This document shows, one piece after another, positions 15,361 through 20,735 of a stretch of 20,735 bases of DNA. Origin of the DNA: an uncultured Desulfuromonadales bacterium (lineage in GTDB: Bacteria > Desulfobacterota > Desulfuromonadia > Desulfuromonadales > Geopsychrobacteraceae); contig CALZLE010000207.1 in NCBI GenBank assembly GCA_945788205.1, forward strand, positions 1 to 20,735. The letters are read 5' to 3'. The position numbers and the translations under genes are program-made. The first letter of the stretch is position 1. Every line of letters starts with the position of its first letter. Under the pieces are notes generated by a model. That model saw only the letters and a list, made by a program, of their open reading frames with translations, made no database searches and had not been told where the DNA came from.

Positions 15361-16035
15361 TTGTTCGATCTGGTATTACAGGCAGGACCGGTCGTTAAGC
15401 TGGTGCTGCTGATTCTGGTTTATTTTTCGCTGGTTTCCTGGGCGATCATTTTTTACAAGTTCACCATCGTGCAAAAAGCGATCAAAGAATCGGATCGTTT
15501 TCTCGACTTTTTCTGGAGCAAAAAGCGTTTCGATGTCGTTGGTCAGGGGATTAAGGATTTTTCCAGCTCACCGTTGGCGACTCTGTTTCGTGAGGGCTAT
15601 CACGAAATGTTGCAGTTGAAGAAAAAGGCGCACGCTCCCGAGGATGGCGGTGATTTCATGACCAAGATGGATACCACCGAGATCGTCGGTCGGGCACTGC
15701 GCCGGGCGACAACGCAGGAAACCCACCGGCTGGAAAAATACCTGACCTTCCTCGCCACCACCGGATCCACCGCACCTTTTATCGGTCTGTTCGGGACTGT
15801 TTGGGGAATCATGGACGCCTTTCACGGCATCGGGCAGACCGGCAGCGCTTCGCTGGCTGTTGTTGCACCCGGGATCTCCGAGGCTTTGATCGCGACGGCG
15901 ATCGGCCTGGCGGCAGCGATTCCAGCGGTTATGGGTTACAATCACTTCCTCAACAAGGTTAATGTTCTGATCGGCGAGATGGATAACTTCAGTCAGGAGT
16001 TTCTCAATATTGTCGAGCGGATGGAGCGTAACTAA
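15361..16035 (+). CDS. tolQ: Tol-Pal proton-channel subunit TolQ (MotA/TolQ/ExbB family)
   Basis: TolQ and TolR form the inner-membrane proton-driven motor that energises TolA for outer-membrane constriction during division. The 224-residue product has three membrane segments (about 11-33, 128-152 and 165-190). The family's conserved block is present: FLATTGSTAPFIGLFGTVWG (130-149) and APGISEALIATAIGLAAAIP (169-188). The start is a choice between ATG 15355 and TTG 15361. The AAAGGAG site (15347-15353) is one base from the ATG but seven from the TTG, so TTG is preferred, giving MFDLVLQAGPVVKLV; the ATG form would add two residues. tolR begins at the base after the stop codon. First gene of the operon, under the promoter at 15266. 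TolQ rather than ExbB because of the neighbours. Confidence 0.94.
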   Translation: MFDLVLQAGPVVKLVLLILVYFSLVSWAIIFYKFTIVQKAIKESDRFLDFFWSKKRFDVVGQGIKDFSSSPLATLFREGYHEMLQLKKKAHAPEDGGDFMTKMDTTEIVGRALRRATTQETHRLEKYLTFLATTGSTAPFIGLFGTVWGIMDAFHGIGQTGSASLAVVAPGISEALIATAIGLAAAIPAVMGYNHFLNKVNVLIGEMDNFSQEFLNIVERMERN

Positions 16036-16458
16036 ATGGAAGTCGGCAGCTCAACACGCAGACAGCGCAGCAGTCTGTCGCAGATCAACGTGACCCCGTT
16101 TGTCGATGTCATGCTGGTGCTGTTGATTATTTTCATGGTCACAGCGCCGATGCTCGAACAGGGGGTACAGGTCGATCTGCCGGAGGTTGAGGAAGCTCCC
16201 GGGCTGCCATCCCAGCAGGAACCGTTGGTGGTGACCATGCAGCGTAACGGGAAGATCTTTATCGGCCAGACCGAAATCAAACGGGTCAGTAAGCTTGGTC
16301 CTGTTTTGCAGCAGGCGCTCAAGGGTAAACCGGACCGCGAAGTGTTTCTCGAGGCGGACTCGAAGGTCCCTTACGGCCGGGTGGTGCAGGTTATGGCAGC
16401 GGTCAAGCGCGCCGGGGTAGAAAAGCTGGGGATGGTGACCCGCCTCCCCGAGGAATAA
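16036..16458 (+). CDS. tolR: Tol-Pal subunit TolR (ExbD/TolR family)
   Basis: A 140-residue protein with a short cytoplasmic N-terminus, one transmembrane helix (about 20-40) and a periplasmic domain. The helix carries NVTPFVDVMLVLLIIFMVTA, with the essential proton-carrying Asp at residue 24, as in all ExbD/TolR proteins. The periplasmic part has the usual pattern (VDLPEV, VFLEADSKVPYGRVVQVMAA) and probably binds peptidoglycan. The ATG directly follows the tolQ stop codon and GGAG in the last tolQ codons acts as ribosome site, implying tight coupling. tolA follows after 10 bases. Length matches the family (about 140). Confidence 0.95.
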   Translation: MEVGSSTRRQRSSLSQINVTPFVDVMLVLLIIFMVTAPMLEQGVQVDLPEVEEAPGLPSQQEPLVVTMQRNGKIFIGQTEIKRVSKLGPVLQQALKGKPDREVFLEADSKVPYGRVVQVMAAVKRAGVEKLGMVTRLPEE

Positions 16459-16468
16459 CCAGGCCCTC

Positions 16469-17329
16469 ATGGAATCATCCCGCAAGCAGCGTTGGAAGCA
16501 GCTGCAGTCACTGTTTGAACCGGGTTTCCGGCGTATGCTCCTGGTGTCTTTTCTGCTCCATCTGCTGCTACCAATCCTTTATCACACCTCTTGGTTTCCG
16601 AAAAGAGATCCCATCAAGCCGCCGGTCTACAAGGTCAATCTGGTCAATAAGATTGTGAAAAATCCGCAAGCAGGTCGGCCGGAAGCAACAGTGAAAAAGA
16701 ATAAAGCGAAGCCCAAGCCGAAACCTAAGGCAAAGCCCAAGCCTATTCCAGTGAAGCCGAAAGCGAAACCCAAAGCGAAGCCCAAGCCGGTCCCAAAACC
16801 GAAACCCAAGCCAGCACCGAAGCCGAAACCCAAGCCAGCACCGAAGCCGAAGGTCAGCAAGGCGCAGGATAATGCGCGCTTAGATGCCATGGCCGCACTC
16901 AAGGCGAAACTGGAAAAACAAAAAGCTGAGCAAGAGCGACAGAAAAAACTCGACGCACTCCGCGCAGCAGCAGCGAAGCAAAGTCAGCAGATCGAATCGC
17001 CGGTTGTGGACGCACCGGTCGGTATGCCGGATGGTAAGGGCGATGAGGCGGGGATTTCGGCAATAGCTGCTGTGCAGGAATTCATCCAGCAGCAGTGGAG
17101 CTTGTCCAAATATCAGGTGGCCGGCAATCCAGAAGCCGAGGCACTACTGGTTTACAGCGCGAACGGCACTTTGCTGCATTATCGTTTTATCGAAAAATCG
17201 GGAAATACTATCTTTGACGAATCGCTGGCAAAAGCGATAAATAAGGCGAAGCAGTTGCCAGAAGAGCTGCCCGAAAAGATGGAATTTAACATCGTTTTCA
17301 ACCTCAAAGAAATGTTGGATCGACAATGA
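16469..17329 (+). CDS. tolA: TolA-type protein with TonB-like Lys-Pro linker
   Basis: TolA spans the periplasm, linking the TolQR motor to TolB and Pal. The 286-residue product has an N-terminal membrane helix (about 23-39) containing SFLLH (Ser27-x3-His31), the TonB/TolA residues that contact the proton channel. Next is a linker with Lys-Pro repeats (about 70-130), a short charged coiled-coil (about 133-175), and a TonB/TolA C-terminal domain (about 195-286: AAVQEFIQQQWSLSKY, LLVYSANGTLLHYRF, FDESLAKAINKAKQLPEELP). Enteric TolA has a long Ala/Lys helical domain II; here much of it is replaced by a proline-rich linker like that of TonB. Position between tolR and tolB supports the TolA call. 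The stop overlaps the tolB start (ATGA). Confidence 0.88.
   Translation: MESSRKQRWKQLQSLFEPGFRRMLLVSFLLHLLLPILYHTSWFPKRDPIKPPVYKVNLVNKIVKNPQAGRPEATVKKNKAKPKPKPKAKPKPIPVKPKAKPKAKPKPVPKPKPKPAPKPKPKPAPKPKVSKAQDNARLDAMAALKAKLEKQKAEQERQKKLDALRAAAAKQSQQIESPVVDAPVGMPDGKGDEAGISAIAAVQEFIQQQWSLSKYQVAGNPEAEALLVYSANGTLLHYRFIEKSGNTIFDESLAKAINKAKQLPEELPEKMEFNIVFNLKEMLDRQ
16799..16852 (+). repeat. 24-base tandem repeat within tolA
   Basis: A perfect 24-base unit encoding PKPKPAPK occurs at 16799-16822 and 16823-16846, followed by a quarter copy (16847-16852). The surrounding Lys-Pro coding stretch (from about 16690) looks like older, diverged repeats. Such tandem units expand and contract easily by slippage. 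Confidence 0.85.
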
Positions 17330-18624
17330 GCTGTTTGAGAATAATTATATTGTGTGTCGTTTGCTGTTCTTTTTTCGTTTCGAATGCGGCGGCTGTGAAG
17401 ATCGAAATCAGCGCACCCGGCGAGCAGACCATTCCGCTGGCGATTACCTCGCTGGTGCCGATTGAGAGCCCAAAAGCAGGAGTCGTTGAGGGTTTTCAGC
17501 AGGTGCTGGAGAACGACCTCGATCTTTCCGGCCTGTTCGATCTGGTCAATCCCGCGTCCTTTCTCAGTGACGCCAAGAAGCTGACGTTACGGAGTACCGA
17601 GGTTGATTTTGCGCAGTGGAAGTTGCTCGGAGCCGAAGCTGTGATCAAGGGTGGTTATCGCTTTGAGGGCGAAAAGATGATCATCGAGCTGCGGCTCTAC
17701 GACGTCATCACCCGGCGGCTTCTGACCGGGCGGCGCTATATCGGCAAGCTGGCCGATATCCGGCGTATCGCTCATACTTTTGCGGATCAGGTCATGCTCG
17801 GGCTGACCGGTGAGTTAGGGCCCTTTTCCAGCCGCATCGCTTATATTTCCAACCGCACTGGCCGCAAAGAGCTCTATATGATGGATGTGGACGGGAATAA
17901 GCCGGTGCGGTTGACCGACCATCGCACCATCGTTCTCAACCCGGACTTTTCTCCCAAACGCAAAGAGCTGATTTTTACCTCATACAAAAAGGGCAATCCG
18001 GATCTTTTCCGCAAAGAGATTTATACCGGCCGAGAATCGCGGCTCTCTTTGAAGCAGGGTCTGAACATCGGTGGTCGTTATAGCCCTGATGGGCGTGAGG
18101 TTGCTCTGACCCTCTCGCGGGACAAAAACTCAGAGATTTATCTGATCGGCACCGACGGCACCATCCATAAGCGCTTGACCAAACATTATGGAATTGATGT
18201 TGACCCCAGCTGGAGCCCGGACGGTAATCGGCTTGCTTTTGTTTCCGACCGGCGCGGGAATCCGAATGTTTTTATCGTCGATGTTCATAATTTGAAAGTA
18301 GAGCGACTGACTTTTGAGGGGAAATATAACGCGACACCAGCGTGGAGCCCAAAGGGAGACCTGATCGCTTTTTCGCGCTTGGAGAACAAAGAGTTTAATA
18401 TTTTTACGATTCGGCCGGACGGAACGGATGAGCGGCAACTGACCTTCGGGCCAGGGAGCAAGGAACATCCGCGTTGGAGTCCAGATGGCCGGTTTTTGAT
18501 TTACTCCCTCGACCGCAACAATCAAAAATCGATCTGGGTCATGCGTTCCGATGGAACTGGTGGCCGGAGGATCTCTGCTGCTGGGGGGGATGATACTCAT
18601 CCGGCTTGGTCGGGGCGTTGGTAA
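17326..18624 (+). CDS. tolB: Tol-Pal system beta-propeller protein TolB
   Basis: A 432-residue periplasmic protein. A signal peptide (residues 1-23, hydrophobic core IIILCVVCCSFFV, cleavage after the NAAA stretch) is followed by the TolB N-terminal domain (about 25-160: VKIEISAPGEQ, FSGL-type segment DLDLSGLFDLVNP). A six-bladed PD40 propeller comes next, with repeated blade motifs such as RIAYISNRTGRKELYMMDVD, PSWSPDGNRLAFVSDR, PAWSPKGDLIAFSR and PRWSPDGRFLIYS. TolB binds Pal and TolA alternately during outer-membrane constriction. Length is normal (about 430). The ATG overlaps the tolA stop by four bases (ATGA), so translation is coupled. Pal follows after 139 bases holding possible regulatory structure. 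Confidence 0.96.
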   Translation: MSCLRIIILCVVCCSFFVSNAAAVKIEISAPGEQTIPLAITSLVPIESPKAGVVEGFQQVLENDLDLSGLFDLVNPASFLSDAKKLTLRSTEVDFAQWKLLGAEAVIKGGYRFEGEKMIIELRLYDVITRRLLTGRRYIGKLADIRRIAHTFADQVMLGLTGELGPFSSRIAYISNRTGRKELYMMDVDGNKPVRLTDHRTIVLNPDFSPKRKELIFTSYKKGNPDLFRKEIYTGRESRLSLKQGLNIGGRYSPDGREVALTLSRDKNSEIYLIGTDGTIHKRLTKHYGIDVDPSWSPDGNRLAFVSDRRGNPNVFIVDVHNLKVERLTFEGKYNATPAWSPKGDLIAFSRLENKEFNIFTIRPDGTDERQLTFGPGSKEHPRWSPDGRFLIYSLDRNNQKSIWVMRSDGTGGRRISAAGGDDTHPAWSGRW

Positions 18625-18646
18625 ATATATTAGAAACACAAGCTAA

Positions 18647-18681
18647 AAGCCCGAAACGGGTGTTGTTTTTGTGTCGGGCTT
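18647..18681 (+). terminator. Weak terminator/attenuator-like hairpins between tolB and pal
   Basis: AAGCCCGA (18647-18654) can pair perfectly with TCGGGCTT (18674-18681). Part of the same arm, CCCG (18650-18653), can instead pair with CGGG (18657-18660), followed by a T-rich stretch. The two hairpins are mutually exclusive. Neither has a classic U-tract directly after a strong stem, so complete termination is unlikely. Confidence 0.4.
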
Positions 18682-18690
18682 CTGTATAAT
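18663..18690 (+). promoter_or_regulatory. Possible internal promoter for pal
   Basis: A perfect TATAAT lies at 18685-18690, with TTGTTT (18663-18668, 3/6) sixteen bases upstream. It overlaps the hairpin arm at 18674-18681 and would give a leader of about 67 bases before pal. The -35 is poor, so this is tentative. Confidence 0.35.
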
Positions 18691-18763
18691 GAGCAAACTT
18701 GTAAAATTGGATATTGAAATTCCTATCATTTTTTATCGCTAGTACGCGAAAGGAGTGGCTGTT

Positions 18764-19327
18764 ATGAAGAATTTAAGCGCCTATTTATTGGTGTTAATTT
18801 TTGCGCTGACCTTGTTGGTTTCTGGTTGTGCAAAGGAGCCAGTTGCAGATGAAGCTGCCATGATGGATGGGACGACCGAAGTTGCTGTTGTTGAAGAACA
18901 GGCAATGGGTGTTGTTGAGCAACAGGTTGACGAAGGTGCTGCCGCCGCTGCTCGTGCCGCTGCCGAAGCCGAGGCTGCTGCAAATCGTGCGGCCAATGAC
19001 CTGAAGCGGATCTACTTCGATTTTGATCAGCATGTTCTGACTGAGAGTGCCAAGGATCAGCTGGCAATTAATGCTCAACTTCTTAAGGCCGCTCCATCGG
19101 TTAAAGTTAAGGTTGAGGGTTACTGTGATGAGCGTGGCTCCGATGAGTACAACTTGGCGCTCGGCGAGAAGCGGGCCCTGGCAACCAAGAACTACCTGGT
19201 CTCCCTCGGTGTTGCTGCCGGTCGGTTAAGCGTTATTTCTTACGGTGAAGAAATGCCAATTGATCCGGCAAACACAGAAGAAGCCTGGGCGAAAAACCGT
19301 AGAGCTGAGTTTAAAGCGCAGCGCTAA
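18764..19327 (+). CDS. pal: Peptidoglycan-associated lipoprotein Pal
   Basis: A 187-residue outer-membrane lipoprotein that anchors the outer membrane to peptidoglycan. A signal peptide ends in the lipobox LVSGC (lipidated Cys22). An acidic, Ala-rich linker (about 23-80) follows, then an OmpA-like domain (83-187) with IYFDFDQHVLTESAKDQL, VEGYCDERGSDEYNLALGEK (peptidoglycan-binding Asp) and AWAKNRRAEF (binding Arg). The residues after VEG are YCDERG, against HADERG in E. coli Pal. The start at 18764 is set by AAAGGAG eight bases upstream; an upstream GTG/ATG-type extension to 18755 would collide with that site. It is sixth-from-last in function order after tolB, and is followed by a strong hairpin terminator before cpoB. 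Confidence 0.96.
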   Translation: MKNLSAYLLVLIFALTLLVSGCAKEPVADEAAMMDGTTEVAVVEEQAMGVVEQQVDEGAAAAARAAAEAEAAANRAANDLKRIYFDFDQHVLTESAKDQLAINAQLLKAAPSVKVKVEGYCDERGSDEYNLALGEKRALATKNYLVSLGVAAGRLSVISYGEEMPIDPANTEEAWAKNRRAEFKAQR

Positions 19328-19346
19328 TCGGATTGTCTAGCATTAT

Positions 19347-19380
19347 AGGGCCGCGCATTCAGTATGTGCGGCCCTTTTTT
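19347..19380 (+). terminator. Rho-independent terminator between pal and cpoB
   Basis: A GC-rich 12-base arm (19347-19358) pairs with 19364-19375 around a five-base loop, with one G-U pair, followed by six T. It lies 19 bases after the pal stop and only 18 bases before the cpoB start, so it would reduce cpoB transcription relative to pal rather than end the operon. Confidence 0.85.
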
Positions 19381-19398
19381 GTTTCAGGAGGAATGCTT

Positions 19399-20208
19399 AT
19401 GCGTTTCGGGGTAATAGTGGTCTGTTTGTTTCTGCTGTTCGGTTGTGTGCCGCCAACGCAGAATCAGGTGCGGATGGAAAAAGATTTGGCCAAGATGAAG
19501 CGGCGGCTCGCCCAGCTGGAAGTGCAACAGGCCGATACGACCGTTGCTGATAGTGCGAGCGGTGATAGCTTACAGCGCCAGGTGGCAGAGGTTGTCGCCG
19601 GGCTTGATACTCTGCGGGTTGATTTTCAGTCCATTAACGGTCGATTGGATGATCTGGGGCGCAACAATCAGCAGTTGGATGATGACCTGCGGTTGACAAA
19701 GGAGGATTTTGGCCTCCAGCTTGACGCCTTGAACAGCCGGGTTGATCAACTGGACCAGTTGAGCGGTAAGTTAGCCGAAGAAATAAAGGCCGCGCCAGCG
19801 GTTAAATCGAAACCGGCTGCGGCGGCTAAGACTGCCGAGACCGCTGAGCAATTATATCAGCGTGCAATCGATATGATTCGAAAAGATAAGAAGTTCGCCG
19901 AAGGGCGTAAGCTGTTGGAAGAGTTTACCGGTAAATATCCAAACCATGATCTTTATGTCAATGCGCTCTACTGGAGTGGCGAGTCTTTATACGGCGAAAA
20001 GAAGTATGAATTAGCGATACTGCAACTACAGGACGTAATCAGCAAGCATGGCAAGCACCCGAAAGCTGCGGCCGCGATGCTGAAGCAGGCGCTGGCGTTC
20101 AATGCGTTGGGAGATGGTCAGAACGCTCGGACGACGATGCAGAAGCTTGTTGAGGAATATCCGGATTCACAGCAGGTTACCGCTGCGAAAAAATATCTCG
20201 CACAATAG
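19399..20208 (+). CDS. cpoB: Tol-Pal-associated protein CpoB/YbgF, predicted lipoprotein
   Basis: A 269-residue envelope protein. The N-terminal hydrophobic stretch ends in a lipobox LLFGC (Cys16), then come a long coiled coil (about 22-130, heptad-rich, used for trimerisation in this family), an Ala/Lys/Pro linker, and TPR repeats (about 149-265: AEQLYQRAIDMIRKDK, NALYWSGESLYGEKKYELAI). In E. coli CpoB coordinates Tol with peptidoglycan synthesis by PBP1B and is soluble in the periplasm; here the Cys suggests outer-membrane attachment. The start at 19399 is preferred because AGGAGG (19386-19391) is seven bases away; the ATG at 19393 is only one base from it. Frames further upstream run through the terminator hairpin. 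Last gene of the Tol-Pal cluster. Confidence 0.92.
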   Translation: MRFGVIVVCLFLLFGCVPPTQNQVRMEKDLAKMKRRLAQLEVQQADTTVADSASGDSLQRQVAEVVAGLDTLRVDFQSINGRLDDLGRNNQQLDDDLRLTKEDFGLQLDALNSRVDQLDQLSGKLAEEIKAAPAVKSKPAAAAKTAETAEQLYQRAIDMIRKDKKFAEGRKLLEEFTGKYPNHDLYVNALYWSGESLYGEKKYELAILQLQDVISKHGKHPKAAAAMLKQALAFNALGDGQNARTTMQKLVEEYPDSQQVTAAKKYLAQ

Positions 20209-20227
20209 ATTTATCGATAAAGTTGCT

Positions 20228-20261
20228 AAAAAGGGCGGTCCAGATGGGCCGCCCTTTTTTT
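20228..20261. terminator. Bidirectional rho-independent terminator after cpoB
   Basis: Arms GGGCGGTCC (20233-20241) and GGGCCGCCC (20246-20254) pair with one wobble and are flanked by five A on the left and seven T on the right. It serves cpoB on the plus strand and the convergent CBS-domain gene, whose stop lies at 20263, on the minus strand. Confidence 0.88.
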
Positions 20262-20262
20262 A

Positions 20263-20735
20263 TCAGCTGTCGAGATTCAGCTTACGAAAAGCAGAAAGGA
20301 CATCGTTCTGGCTCAGGATGCCGAGCAGTTTTTTGGGATTTTCTGGATCAACCACCGGAAAGTAGCTGATATTGCGTTTCTTCTGAAAGGTTTTCAACGC
20401 TTCACGCAAAGGGGTGTCCGGGGGGATAGAGTGCTGCGCCGCGGAGGTCAGATCCTTGGCCACCAATAGGTCGGAAAGTGACGGGTCAAACAGTAAATTG
20501 CGGATTTCTGTGTAGTTAATCATGCCGACAAAGTTGCGGTCATCATCGATCACTGGAAAGCGATCATAACGGCTGTGGGCGATCACCCGTAACAGCTCCT
20601 GAAAATGAGTGCCGTGATGGATCGTTTCGACGTTGTGGCGCATGATGTGCCGGACCAGGATGTCGCCAGGATTTTCAACGTTGTGCCCGGCGGGTAAGCC
20701 GAGGTTGATACGGAAATGCTGAGCGACGCTGTGAA
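20263..20735 (-). CDS. Protein with C-terminal pair of CBS domains, partial (possibly a ClC-type chloride channel)
   Basis: The reading frame is open from the window edge to the stop at 20263 (157 visible codons), so the N-terminus is missing. The ATG at 20643 is internal, because the frame continues upstream without a stop and the preceding ILVRHIM belongs to the first CBS domain. CBS 1 covers VRHIMRHNVETIHH to about LLVAKD, with YDRFPVIDDDRNFVGMI; CBS 2 covers the rest, with ISYFPVVDPENPKKLLGILS. CBS pairs usually bind adenine nucleotides and regulate an attached domain. In this arrangement, at the C-terminus of a longer protein, they are common in ClC chloride/proton transporters, some other transporters and nucleotidyltransferases. 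The stretch SVAQHFRINLGLPAG just before CBS 1 could be a linker after a membrane domain. The ClC idea is a guess. Confidence 0.72.
   Translation of the reverse strand, partial: HSVAQHFRINLGLPAGHNVENPGDILVRHIMRHNVETIHHGTHFQELLRVIAHSRYDRFPVIDDDRNFVGMINYTEIRNLLFDPSLSDLLVAKDLTSAAQHSIPPDTPLREALKTFQKKRNISYFPVVDPENPKKLLGILSQNDVLSAFRKLNLDS

Noticed and set aside
1..20735. CRISPR array, tRNA or rRNA genes, insertion sequence with transposase, prophage
   Set aside because: No regularly spaced direct repeats, no recognisable RNA genes by eye, and no transposase, integrase or phage structural protein among the open frames.

Overview
The window looks like chromosomal DNA of a Gram-negative, probably anaerobic or facultative bacterium of the Desulfuromonadota (Geobacter/Desulfuromonas/Pelobacter type). 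This rests on a complete tolQ-tolR-tolA-tolB-pal-cpoB envelope operon, a DUF2064 transferase beside folE2 and queC, a multidomain acyl carrier-AMP ligase-acyltransferase fusion, and small GspE-N-like and zinc-ribbon membrane proteins of kinds I associate with that group. The assignment is from memory of gene content, with no search. Codon use looks uniform and most genes are intact housekeeping genes.

Layout. 1-127: the cut-off start of an M20-type amidohydrolase gene (minus). 128-574: no gene; this stretch is a large imperfect inverted repeat (about 148-563) with strong hairpins at its ends, resembling a mobile intergenic element. 575-5139 (minus): a 940-residue ACP-FAAL-LPLAT fusion, then a DMT transporter and trmO downstream of it. 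5233-6799 (minus): a two-gene unit of a zinc-ribbon membrane protein with an HEAGH motif followed 16 bases later by an FRG-domain protein. 7072-8889 (plus): trhA (hemolysin III family), a glycerophosphodiester phosphodiesterase and a 92-residue unknown protein, ending at a terminator shared with the convergent PBP1A gene (8953-11352, minus).

11544-15253 (plus): pyruvate kinase, then queC, folE2 and a DUF2064 transferase that overlaps the folE2 stop codon; three DnaA-box-like nonamers lie on that overlap. 15266-20261 (plus): a near-consensus promoter followed by the Tol-Pal genes. TolQ, TolR and TolA form the inner-membrane energised complex. TolB is the periplasmic beta-propeller, Pal the outer-membrane peptidoglycan-binding lipoprotein, and CpoB (YbgF) a coiled-coil/TPR partner that is itself a predicted lipoprotein here. 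Pal has a possible promoter of its own and a terminator-like hairpin after it. A second bidirectional terminator separates cpoB from a convergent, cut-off gene with a pair of CBS domains.

I did not find an obvious undescribed multi-gene defence or mobile system. The best candidates for new biology are the zinc-ribbon/HEAGH plus FRG gene pair, the ACP-FAAL-LPLAT fusion, the inverted-repeat element, the TonB-like linker in TolA, and the DnaA-box-like cluster.
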